A stretch of 33,926 bases of DNA from Actinomycetota bacterium (lineage in GTDB: Bacteria > Actinomycetota > Actinomycetes > Actinomycetales > Kineosporiaceae): positions 1-33,926 of the forward strand of contig JACRAB010000282.1 in assembly GCA_016213575.1 (NCBI GenBank), given 5' to 3'. Positions 13,001 to 20,185 of this stretch are shown here, one piece after another. Every line of letters begins with the position of its first letter. Within the stretch, counting starts at the first letter, position 1. The position numbers were made by a program, and so were the translations under genes. Below the pieces are notes generated by a model. The model saw nothing but the letters and a program-made list of their open reading frames with translations. It was not told where the DNA came from and did not search any database.

Positions 13001-15958
13001 TCAGACCGGGTCGTAGATGACCTCGCGGGCGAACGTGACGTCGGTGCAGGCGAAGGCCTTGTAGCCCCAGACGCCGATCTCGACGGTGGCGACCTTGATC
13101 GCGTCCATCGTCAGCTTCTGCGGGGCGGACGCCCAGCCGCACATGACCTCGCGGTCGAACAGCCACGAGGACGCCGCGACCGAGCCGGACGCGGCCAGCG
13201 CCCAGGCCGGGCGGGCCTTGAGGCCGCCGACGTTGATCGCCTCGTAGAACGCCGTCGACTCACCCGTGGCGTTCTGCGGCGCGATGATCGGGAAGAGCTT
13301 GCGGCCGTTGCTGTCCTTCGCCGCGGCGAGCGCCTTGTAGAGGTCGACCTGGACGAAGAAGTCCCGCATCCGGTTGCCGCCCCGGATGTACTGGAGCGAG
13401 GCGAGCGCCGAGGTGATGGCGGCCTCGAGGGCGGCGTCGACGACGGCGATGCCGAGGTTGATGTCCGTGATCGTGCCGGCGATCGCGGCGATCTGCGCCG
13501 CGGCGTAGGACTCCAGGCCCTCGTAGTAGGCCCGCATGATCTGCCGCCACAGGATCGTGTCCAGCTGCGGGTTCCCGCCCTGGTCCCAGACCTCACGGTT
13601 GATGATCGTCTTCCCGGACAGCGGGGTCGGGGTGATCGTCTGCGAGGTCGTGGTGAGCGCGCCCGTGCCGGTCGGCTCGATGCCCTCGGTGTGGTCGCCG
13701 ACGAGCCCGGACGACGTGCCGAACTTGGGCAGGACGAACGGCGTGTTGTCGCTGAGCGTGCCCTTGTTGATCGTGTCCCAGATCGGGTAGAGGAACTCGG
13801 CCTGGTCGACGTACATGTCGGGCCGCTGCCGGTTCGGGTTGAGGGTGGCGGCGTTGGCCACGGTCACCGCGAACTGCTCGTCCATGAAGGTCTGGATGCG
13901 GCCGGCGGCCTCGCCGTCGCCCTTGCCCAGGCCGTTGATCAGGTCGCTGCTGAAGCACTGCTGGCCGCGCCCACCGTCGAACCGGTAGAGCGGCTGCTCG
14001 ACGACGGTGAGGGTGCCGCCCGGGACGCGGCCGGCGGGGATGACCTCGCGGCCGGTCGGGGCGAGCGCGGCGAAGCCCTCGCGCAGCGCGGTGGCGATGG
14101 TCTCGCCGAGGCCGGGCGCCGGCTGCACCTGGACGGTGCTCGTGTTCGGGGCGGTGAAGGTCTGGCTCGGCGCGCACGGCGTGCCCGCCGCGTGGACCTG
14201 GCCGCAGGACGTGCACTCCATGTCGGGCCTTTCTGCGGTGAGAGCGACGCCCGACACCCGGGCGTCGTCGAACGAGGGGACTGCGGTGAGCGACGCCTCG
14301 CGCCAGGCCGCGGACGAGACGTCGACGACGCCGTCGTCGGCCAGGACGAGGCCGTCGTCCTGGAAGTCGACGCCGACGCTGAAGCCGTCCAGGACGCCGT
14401 CCTCGGCCAGGGCCAGCGCGGCGTCACCGTCGGGGCCGCGGGCGATCCGGAACGTGGCGACCATGCCGGCCGGCGTCTCGGTGGCCTTCACGGCGACGCC
14501 GAGCGCTTTCGTGTGGTCGTGGTCGCGGAGCAGCTTGACCCGGCCGACGTCGGAGTACTTCAGGGAGCCCTTGGCGAACCGGAAGCGCCGGCCGCCCTTC
14601 ACGGAGGACGCCGCGCCGTAGGGGACGACGAGCCCGGTGACGGTCCGCTGGCCGCCGTCGACGGCGAAGGCGGCACCGGCTGGCGCCTCGAAGGTGAGGC
14701 CGGTCTCGCGGGCGAACGTCACGGACGCCGGCACGGACTGCTGGGCGGACTGGTCCACGGGCTGCTCCTGCGGCTGGGCGGGCGGCGCCGGCGGGGCAGC
14801 CGGCTTGGGCTTGGCGCGCTGCGGCTGCTCCTCGCGCCGCTGGACCTCGGCGAGGTCGTACACGCCCAGCTCGGTGGCGGCCTTGTAGGTGGCCATCCGG
14901 TCGGCCTCGCTGGAGCGGGTGAAGCCGCCGAAGTCGAGCCGCACCCGGGTGCCGCGCGGCGTGACGTCGCCCATGCTGAGCCGGTCCTGGATGGCCGTGA
15001 CGAACGGGCCGAGCGTGAAGTCCTGCAGGCTCATGCGCCGGTCGACGGCGTTCGCGTAGGTCCGGGACGTCGTGCTCACGCCCAGGTCCTCGGGGTCGAT
15101 GCCGGTCAGCCGAGCGATCTCCAGCACGGCGTAGTCCCGGGCCTCGGCCAGCTGCATGTCCTTCGGGGCCATGACGGTGGCCTGGTGGTACTCCAGGCTG
15201 TCCGGGACGTAGCCGGTGACGCGAGCGATCCGCGCGGCCTGCCAGTCGTCGAGCATCTTCTGGACCTCGTCGGTGTCGCCCGGGTCGGCGCCCTCCCGCG
15301 ACGTGAACCACCCGATCATGCCGGGCGCGTCGGCGTACCGGGACGCCGCGGCGTCGAGCGTGAGGTAGGTCCGGATCGCGCGGGCGCCGGCGACGAGCAG
15401 CGGATCGGACGGCGCGTCGAACCGGATGAGCTGGGCGTCGGGTACGTGCTCCCAGGCGTTGCCCTGGACGGAGCCGTCGGGGCGGACGTAGACGCGCTGG
15501 TCACCGCGGACGTCGACGGTCGTCGCGTCGAGCCGGCGCACCCGGACCGGGTACCCGTCCCAGCCGAGCTCGAGGACCCTCCACCATGCGTAGCCCTCGA
15601 ACAGCATGTCCTCGACGGTCCGGGTCATCGTCACCGAGCGCGGGACGTCCTGCTCGGGCTGGTCGAACAGGGCCCTGGTCCGACGCTCATTGCTCGGCGT
15701 GAGGATGTACGCCGGCAGCGCGCCGATCGTCCCGCAGATCAGGTCGCGGGCCCGCTTGACCGCTGGCACCTGCATGGCCGCCTCGCGGCGGATGCGCGGG
15801 ACGACGGCCGAGGTGCCGAGCGCCCGCCAGTCTGGCAGCCCGAACAGCTCCGGGCCGATGCTCGCCTGGTCGACGACGAACCGGCCGGCGGGCACGTCGA
15901 CGGCGCTCGCCTGCTCGGCCACCGCCGAGACGAACCGCCACCGGTCCAGCCACCCCAC
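13001..15958 (-). CDS. Portal-prohead protease-major capsid fusion protein
   Basis: One uninterrupted 985-residue frame from GTG 15958. Residues 1-380 are an HK97-type portal (VPAVKRARDLICGTIGALPA at 64-83; ARDYAVLEIARLTGIDPEDLG at 273-293). A Pro/Gln-rich linker (382-408) leads to a U35-type prohead protease (about 410-578) with candidate triad H480 or H482 in DHDHT, S527 in DGFSVGV and E554 in WREASLTAVPS. A Cys/His cluster (C582, C585, H589, C595) precedes an HK97-fold major capsid protein (about 600-985) with QTITPTPLSGKTIINREVWD and GGLKARPAWALAASG. In most phages these are three genes. Internal starts at residues 401 and 580 are listed separately. Confidence 0.93.
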   Translation of the reverse strand: MGWLDRWRFVSAVAEQASAVDVPAGRFVVDQASIGPELFGLPDWRALGTSAVVPRIRREAAMQVPAVKRARDLICGTIGALPAYILTPSNERRTRALFDQPEQDVPRSVTMTRTVEDMLFEGYAWWRVLELGWDGYPVRVRRLDATTVDVRGDQRVYVRPDGSVQGNAWEHVPDAQLIRFDAPSDPLLVAGARAIRTYLTLDAAASRYADAPGMIGWFTSREGADPGDTDEVQKMLDDWQAARIARVTGYVPDSLEYHQATVMAPKDMQLAEARDYAVLEIARLTGIDPEDLGVSTTSRTYANAVDRRMSLQDFTLGPFVTAIQDRLSMGDVTPRGTRVRLDFGGFTRSSEADRMATYKAATELGVYDLAEVQRREEQPQRAKPKPAAPPAPPAQPQEQPVDQSAQQSVPASVTFARETGLTFEAPAGAAFAVDGGQRTVTGLVVPYGAASSVKGGRRFRFAKGSLKYSDVGRVKLLRDHDHTKALGVAVKATETPAGMVATFRIARGPDGDAALALAEDGVLDGFSVGVDFQDDGLVLADDGVVDVSSAAWREASLTAVPSFDDARVSGVALTAERPDMECTSCGQVHAAGTPCAPSQTFTAPNTSTVQVQPAPGLGETIATALREGFAALAPTGREVIPAGRVPGGTLTVVEQPLYRFDGGRGQQCFSSDLINGLGKGDGEAAGRIQTFMDEQFAVTVANAATLNPNRQRPDMYVDQAEFLYPIWDTINKGTLSDNTPFVLPKFGTSSGLVGDHTEGIEPTGTGALTTTSQTITPTPLSGKTIINREVWDQGGNPQLDTILWRQIMRAYYEGLESYAAAQIAAIAGTITDINLGIAVVDAALEAAITSALASLQYIRGGNRMRDFFVQVDLYKALAAAKDSNGRKLFPIIAPQNATGESTAFYEAINVGGLKARPAWALAASGSVAASSWLFDREVMCGWASAPQKLTMDAIKVATVEIGVWGYKAFACTDVTFAREVIYDPV
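14219..14234 (-). promoter_or_regulatory. Internal ribosome binding site and ATG for separate capsid protein
   Basis: On the minus strand AGAAAGG (14234-14228), a 6-base spacer and ATG (14221-14219, Met580 of the fusion). Initiation here would give a 406-residue product, the normal size of an HK97-type capsid precursor with its N-terminal delta region. The position at the protease/capsid joint argues that it is used. Confidence 0.6.
14756..14769 (-). promoter_or_regulatory. Internal ribosome binding site and GTG at the portal/protease joint
   Basis: On the minus strand AGGAG (14769-14765), a 6-base spacer and GTG (14758-14756, Val401). Initiation here would give a 585-residue protease-capsid protein starting in the linker just before the protease fold. 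The match falls in Gln-Glu-Gln codons and could be chance, but the location is exactly right. Confidence 0.45.
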
Positions 15959-16022
15959 GCGCTCATGGTACGGCCCGACCTTGTCGGATCCCTACAAGCC
16001 GACACGCCGACCGTTGGCAGAT

Positions 16023-17846
16023 TTACACAGCCGAAGGCAGCAGGATGCGCTGTGGGCCCCGGCGAGCCACCCGCGCCGACCGCGCCGCCCAGACCACGGC
16101 CTTCACGGCGTCCGCCCGGCCGGTCGAGCGCATGCGGGGACCGTCCGCGCCCGGGGTCGTGCGCAGACCGAGCACCTGCTCCGTGAGGAAGTCCCCGCCG
16201 TCATGCCGGACCGCGTCGTCCCGCAGCAGCCCGGACAGCTCGGCCACCGACGACCGCACGGGCCCGGTCTCCGGCGTCGCTCGCCGCGCCCACACCGGGT
16301 CCTCGGCCAGCGACGCCCCCACCACCGGCCGCCGGCGACACCGGTACCCGGCCACCAGGGCGGCCGCCTCCGGCGCGTCCAGGGCGTCGGCCACCGACAC
16401 CACGGCCCGCTCCCCGACCCTCCACGCCCGGGCGACGGCTACGCCCTCACCCGGCCAGCCCTCCACCGCGACGGCGTCCGGAGGCCGCGCCGGCGGGACG
16501 ACCGCGAGGGCCCGCCAGTCCTGCTCGTCGACCACCGGGGAACCCGCCAGTGCCAGCACCGGCCGCAGCTGCCACCGGTTCAGGTACTGCGCCTCGAACC
16601 CCGCCATCGGGTCCAGGTCGTCGGCCTCCGGGTCGACCTCGCCAGCGAGCGCGGCCGCGTACTTCGTGGCGATCATCCGGCCGCGAGCCTCCGTCCAGTG
16701 CGGCGACGCGGCCCGCCACGTCTCCGGGTCGCCCGCGTCCGCGCCCGGCGCAGCGGCCCACAGCAGCAGCAGCGTGTCCGGGTCGGCGCCGGACAGGGCG
16801 GCGGAGATCCGGCGGCGCATCAGCGACGTCGCCTGCCGGTGCGCCGTGCTCGTGAGGTGCAGCTGCGGGCTCGGCCGCTCGAGCGTCGCCGGCTCCATGC
16901 CCTCATCGACCGCGGCGGGGTCGACGCCCCAGCCCTCATCGACCATGCCGAGCGACACGTCGTAGCCGTAGACCGAGTGCATGGCCCGGGCCAGCCACCG
17001 ATCGCCGTTGGGGGTCTCCAGGGCCTCCTTCCCGTTTCCCTTGGTCACCGTCCACCCCGCGACGTCCTCGGCCCAGCGCCACGCGGCCCGCTGGATCTCC
17101 CGGACGATCGCGACGTCCTTGCCGCAGTGCATGACCAGCTGCGGCTCACCGAACAGCGCGGCCCCGTGCTCGAGGCGCCACAGCGCCACGCCCCGCAGAC
17201 GCACCGACTTCCCCGCCCGCCGCGGCGCCGACTCGACGACGACCCGCCACACCAGCCGGCCCGCCTCGTCGTGCTCGAGCTGCCGCGTGATCGCGAGCCG
17301 CTGCCACCACCGCAGCGTGATCCGCTGCGTCGACTCGATCCACGCGCACGCCTGCTCGCCGTAGGACCCCGTGGCGGACGGGTGCGGGCGCGTCATCGCC
17401 AGGGGCGGAGCAGCATCCCCGTAAGGGTCCAGGACGCCCCGGAGCCACCTGGACGACTTCAGGGCGTCCCGGTCCCAGACGAGGCCATCCGGGACGACCA
17501 CGGCCCCGTCAGGCCGACCGGAGAGAGAGACGGGACGAGCCGGGGGCTGCCCGTCGGGGCCCTGGCGGGGAAGAACGCCGGCTGCGCGGAGTGCGTCGGC
17601 TGCGGCCCGTTCCTGGACTGCGGCTTGTGCGGATGCGTTGCTGCAGCGGCGGTGTTCGTGTCGCCAGTTGGTCGGCTCCCAGGTGAGTTCGGGGTAGGCG
17701 GCGCGGCTCTTGATGTGGCCGATGACCCAGGTGTCGGTGGGTTCGACGGTGACGCCGCATCGTGCGCAGGGTGTGGGCAGGTAGCCCGCCATGTGTCGGC
17801 GGGCTTCCTGTACGGCGCGGCCGGACCACGCCTTCACCTTGGCCAT
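16023..17846 (-). CDS. HNH endonuclease-large terminase fusion
   Basis: Packaging motor: ATPase plus nuclease that drives DNA into the prohead. 607 residues from ATG 17846. Residues 20-75 form an HNH nuclease-like domain: C27-x2-C30, GH44, N60, H63/H65 and C68 in NWRHEHRRCSNASAQ. After a linker, the terminase begins at about 115; Walker A is SAPRRAGKS (206-214) and Walker B LGMVDEG with D303/E304. The C-terminal nuclease domain (about 430-607) has acidic candidates D440, D487 and D579. HNH proteins usually lie beside terminases as separate genes in cos phages. No small terminase gene is recognisable upstream. Confidence 0.9.
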   Translation of the reverse strand: MAKVKAWSGRAVQEARRHMAGYLPTPCARCGVTVEPTDTWVIGHIKSRAAYPELTWEPTNWRHEHRRCSNASAQAAVQERAAADALRAAGVLPRQGPDGQPPARPVSLSGRPDGAVVVPDGLVWDRDALKSSRWLRGVLDPYGDAAPPLAMTRPHPSATGSYGEQACAWIESTQRITLRWWQRLAITRQLEHDEAGRLVWRVVVESAPRRAGKSVRLRGVALWRLEHGAALFGEPQLVMHCGKDVAIVREIQRAAWRWAEDVAGWTVTKGNGKEALETPNGDRWLARAMHSVYGYDVSLGMVDEGWGVDPAAVDEGMEPATLERPSPQLHLTSTAHRQATSLMRRRISAALSGADPDTLLLLWAAAPGADAGDPETWRAASPHWTEARGRMIATKYAAALAGEVDPEADDLDPMAGFEAQYLNRWQLRPVLALAGSPVVDEQDWRALAVVPPARPPDAVAVEGWPGEGVAVARAWRVGERAVVSVADALDAPEAAALVAGYRCRRRPVVGASLAEDPVWARRATPETGPVRSSVAELSGLLRDDAVRHDGGDFLTEQVLGLRTTPGADGPRMRSTGRADAVKAVVWAARSARVARRGPQRILLPSAV

Positions 17847-17852
17847 GCGTGG

Positions 17853-18068
17853 TCAGCCGAGGATGAGGCCGAGGGTGATCCCTGCGCCGAGGATGAAGCC
17901 GGCGATGAGGCCTGCGAGGGCGAGGGTGGCGTGTGTGGTGCGGGTCGGGGGTGTGGTGATGAACCCGTGGTGGTTCTGGTCTGCGTCGGGGTGGGTGGCT
18001 GCGTGTGCGCGCTTGGCGGGCCGGTTGTTGTCGACGACGGCGCGGCAGTAGGTGCACGTGGTGCTCAT
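17853..18068 (-). CDS. Small zinc-finger-like protein with a membrane segment
   Basis: 71 residues from ATG 18068, overlapping the preceding stop as ATGA. The N-terminus has C5-x2-C8-x13-H22-x3-H26, a spacing like a classical C2H2 zinc finger, then His-rich sequence (NHHGF) and a single hydrophobic, Gly-rich segment (about 46-71) ending the protein. This would be a membrane-tethered zinc finger. Its place between replication and packaging genes suggests an accessory role; no function is known to me. Confidence 0.65.
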   Translation of the reverse strand: MSTTCTYCRAVVDNNRPAKRAHAATHPDADQNHHGFITTPPTRTTHATLALAGLIAGFILGAGITLGLILG

Positions 18069-18490
18069 CGGGAAGCCTCCTGCGTCTCGGTGGTGCGGGT
18101 GATGGCCCTCGGGGGCCGGCGGAACACGCCTGGGAGTGCGGCGACGAGCCGGGCGTCCTGCGGGCCCTCGATGGCGGCGGGGACGTCGACTTCGCCGTCG
18201 GCGACGCGGCGGATGAGCTCGCGCCACTCCTCCGGGGTGTCGGCGAGGTGCCGGATCCGGTCGACGCCGTCGAGGCGGCGAGCGCGGAGCGTCTTGACCT
18301 CGGCGATGATGTCGGCCGGTGCGACGAACGACTGTCTGCGGGCGAGCTGCTTCACGGCCTCGAGCGCGTCGGCCAGGCGGACGTCGACGAGGATCCCTTG
18401 CCACAGCGCCGGGGTGTGCTCGTCGAAGGCCTGCGCCGGCGCGATGCCAGCGATGGTTCGGCAGAGGCGCACGGTCTCGTCGTGGTTCAC
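18065..18490 (-). CDS. Replication-module protein, helicase-loader candidate
   Basis: 141 residues from GTG 18490 (GTGA overlap with the initiator gene). Helical N-terminal 60 residues with ALWQGILVDVRLADALEAVK and SFVAPADIIAEVKTLRARR. The 'W..iL.d...adA..Av......f..Pa.I...v...R' pattern resembles the G39P-type loader/inhibitor proteins and a common actinophage family found next to initiators. It probably brings the host DnaB helicase to the origin. The longer frame from 18529 would overlap the initiator and is less likely. Function by pattern and context. Confidence 0.6.
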   Translation of the reverse strand: MNHDETVRLCRTIAGIAPAQAFDEHTPALWQGILVDVRLADALEAVKQLARRQSFVAPADIIAEVKTLRARRLDGVDRIRHLADTPEEWRELIRRVADGEVDVPAAIEGPQDARLVAALPGVFRRPPRAITRTTETQEASR

Positions 18491-19287
18491 GACCGCCTCC
18501 CATCGAATCGGGCAGCGTGCTGCTCCCACGCCGTGAACATCGCCTTCCGGACCGCCTCTCGGCCGGAGTAGGACGCCTGGACTTCGCCGAGGAACGGGTC
18601 GATGACCCGGGCGCGCTTGGCGCCGGCGATCTGGACGGCGCGCAGGATCACCGGGAGCTCGATGTTGGGGTCGTCGCGGAGGAGACGCTTCACGTTCGCG
18701 CCGATCGCGCCGCGCATCGACTTCGTGGGGATCCCGCCGCCGTCCTTGAGGGCGTCGACGTAGGCGGCGACGAGCATCCCAGCGTGGTCCTGCGGGCCGG
18801 CCGGGGCGATGCCGAGGTCGAGCTCCTCCGCGCCATCCGCGCCGGTCGGCGCGGGATCTATATCTCCCCTATCTCTCCTATCCTTCCTAGGGCGCGCCAA
18901 CCGTGTCCCGTTTCCGGGGCGCCCGTGTCCCGTTTCGGGGGCGCCCGTGTCCCGTTCCTTGGATCCCGACGCGCCAGATATGGCGCGTGCCTGGTCGTTG
19001 AGCAACGTCTCCCAGACGTTCGTCTGGCCGATGCGTCGCCGGGTGATCCACCCGGCCGCGACGAGCTCGGAGAGCGCCCGACTCACGCTGCGCTCGGACA
19101 TGTCGAGGTCCGCCGCGAGCTTGCCCCGAGAGGGCATCGCGCTGCCGTCCTGGCCCCTCCCGGCGTACTTGTCGAGCCGGATCCACACCCGCACGGCGTT
19201 CGAGGACAGACGCTTGTCCGTCACGAGGTCGTCCGGGACCTGAGCGAACCACCTCTTGCGGCTGATCTTCCCCTCCTGAGTGCTCAT
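18487..19287 (-). CDS. Winged-helix replication initiator-like protein
   Basis: 266 residues from ATG 19287. Residues 15-98 form a winged-helix domain: LSSNAVRVWIRLDKYAGRG, SRGKLAADLDMSERSVSRAL (recognition helix about 61-75) and LVAAGWITRRR, typical of phage and plasmid replication initiators. A disordered, charged stretch (about 105-150) carries the repeats described as the origin. A C-terminal helical domain (155-266) includes MRGAIGANVKRLL and VRKAMFTAWEQHAARF. It would bind the iterons inside its own gene, as lambda O does. Overlaps both neighbours by 4 bases. Confidence 0.72.
   Translation of the reverse strand: MSTQEGKISRKRWFAQVPDDLVTDKRLSSNAVRVWIRLDKYAGRGQDGSAMPSRGKLAADLDMSERSVSRALSELVAAGWITRRRIGQTNVWETLLNDQARAISGASGSKERDTGAPETGHGRPGNGTRLARPRKDRRDRGDIDPAPTGADGAEELDLGIAPAGPQDHAGMLVAAYVDALKDGGGIPTKSMRGAIGANVKRLLRDDPNIELPVILRAVQIAGAKRARVIDPFLGEVQASYSGREAVRKAMFTAWEQHAARFDGRRS
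18854..18988. other. Candidate phage replication origin inside the initiator gene
   Basis: Three parts in order: an AT-richer purine/pyrimidine-asymmetric tract (18854-18890); 22-bp direct repeats starting at 18902, 18924 and 18946, all beginning cgtgtcccgtt (copies one and two differ at one base over 22; copy three matches over the first 11); and an inverted repeat acgcgcca/tggcgcgt around gata (18969-18988). Iterons plus an AT-rich tract within the initiator gene is the lambda O layout. Confidence 0.55.
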
Positions 19288-19829
19288 TGGACGGCCTCGA
19301 GGTCGTCGGCGGCGTCCTCCAGCGCGAACGCGAGCGTCCGGACGGCGGCCGGGGTGGTGAGGTCGATCTCCCCGCCGACGTGGAGGACGACGTCCCCGTC
19401 GGGACCCTCGTCGGGGTGGTTCTGCAAGAGGATCAGTCGGATGTCGAGGCCCTTCGCCGCGGGGGGCGCGAGCTGCACACCCTCGTGGGTCGTGGACATG
19501 TCCCACGGGGTGATGAGGTCCCCGCGGAGCTCGCCGTGGTTGCCCTCGCACCACGGCGGGCAGGCGAGCGGGACGGCGCGGGCGGTCTGCTCGGCGTGCC
19601 AGAGCGGCATGACGTGCTGGTCGGCCCAGGCGACGAACGCCCGGAGCTGCTCCCACGGGTCGAGGGCCGGGTCGTAGCCGGGCACGGTGTCGAGGGCGAC
19701 GCGGTCCTCGGCGAGCGCCCAGCGGACGGCGTGCCGCTCGACGAGGTCGATCGGGAGCCACGCGAGGCGCTCAGACTGCGCGAGCATGTGCTGCTTGTCG
19801 TCGTTCGTGGGTACGGTGTTCTCGGACAC
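19284..19829 (-). CDS. DUF6907-like protein with a Cys/His metal-binding motif
   Basis: 181 residues from GTG 19829, preceded by AGGAG with a 6-base spacer, which fixes the start. Residues 85-120 hold CPPWCEGNHGE with C90, C94, H98 and a later H115, the hallmark of the actinobacterial DUF6907 family. The C-terminal half (LILLQNHPDEGPDGDVVLHV, then a helix ending DDLEAVQ) also fits that family. Members are common in actinobacterial mobile elements and their role is unknown. It is coupled to the initiator as ATGA. Confidence 0.75.
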   Translation of the reverse strand: MSENTVPTNDDKQHMLAQSERLAWLPIDLVERHAVRWALAEDRVALDTVPGYDPALDPWEQLRAFVAWADQHVMPLWHAEQTARAVPLACPPWCEGNHGELRGDLITPWDMSTTHEGVQLAPPAAKGLDIRLILLQNHPDEGPDGDVVLHVGGEIDLTTPAAVRTLAFALEDAADDLEAVQ

Positions 19830-19856
19830 TTCGAGCTCCTAACTCGGGGTGATCCT

Positions 19857-19887
19857 GCGACCCGGCGGGGCGAATCCGCCGGGTCGC
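19857..19887. terminator. Hairpin between excisionase and the replication genes
   Basis: Perfect 12-bp inverted repeat gcgacccggcgg / ccgccgggtcgc with a 7-base loop, 14 bp after the excisionase stop. It may attenuate leftward transcription past the excisionase or act as a binding site. No T-tract on the minus side. Confidence 0.5.
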
Positions 19888-19900
19888 TCGGCTTTGTGGG

Positions 19901-20107
19901 TCAGACCGCTCGGCGGTCCTGCTGGTCGAGCAGCCACTGCTCGACGTCGGCGGACCTCCAGCGGAGGTGCCGGCCGACCTTGATGGCGAGGGGGCCCTTG
20001 CTGCGGACCCGCCAGGTGTAGAGCGTCTGGACGGGGACCTGCAGGTACGCAGCGACCTCATCGATCGTCATCAGCGCGGTCTTGCCCTGTTCGTTCAGCG
20101 AACGCAT
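19901..20107 (-). CDS. xis: Excisionase-type helix-turn-helix protein
   Basis: 68 residues from ATG 20107. TIDEVAAYLQVPVQTLYTWR (14-33) is the MerR/AlpA-like winged helix of phage and plasmid excisionases, followed by PLAIKVGRHLRWRSADVEQWL, the usual wing and closing helix. Small DNA-binding proteins of this type direct the integrase to excise and often repress as well. It is the first gene after the leftward promoter, whose spacing places the transcript start at the ATG, so the message would be leaderless. An internal ATG (Met13, 20071) is an alternative start. Confidence 0.82.
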   Translation of the reverse strand: MRSLNEQGKTALMTIDEVAAYLQVPVQTLYTWRVRSKGPLAIKVGRHLRWRSADVEQWLLDQQDRRAV

Positions 20108-20113
20108 GGCTCG

Positions 20114-20142
20114 ATATTCCACCGATTGGTTGGCTCTGTCAA
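20114..20142 (-). promoter_or_regulatory. Leftward early promoter (PL-like), leaderless
   Basis: On the minus strand: perfect -35 TTGACA (20142-20137), 17-bp spacer, -10 GAATAT (20119-20114), then 6 bases to the ATG of the excisionase. It is the only good promoter found for the whole leftward gene set. Confidence 0.72.
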
Positions 20143-20173
20143 ACCTATGTTGTGTCAGCCAACAGTTCGGTGG
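20119..20173. promoter_or_regulatory. Operator-like inverted repeat in the phage switch region
   Basis: Arms 20119-20135 (ccaccga-ttgg-ttggct) and 20157-20173 (agccaa-cagt-tcggtgg) pair at 13 of 17 positions around 21 bp. The left arm overlaps the -10 and spacer of the leftward promoter, so a repressor bound here would silence lytic genes. TATGTT at 20146-20151 is a candidate -10 for the repressor itself. Confidence 0.6.
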
Positions 20174-20185
20174 CAGTGTGGACTC

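Noticed and set aside
13691-16186. Long plus-strand frames opposite the portal/protease/capsid gene
   Set aside because: High GC produces long open frames opposite real genes; composition is Gly/Arg/Asp-rich with no motif. The same applies to 4917-7316, 15606-18536 and 22901-25754.
18902-18967. Possible CRISPR or transposon end from the 22-bp repeats
   Set aside because: Only two to three adjacent copies without spacers, within a coding frame; iterons fit better.
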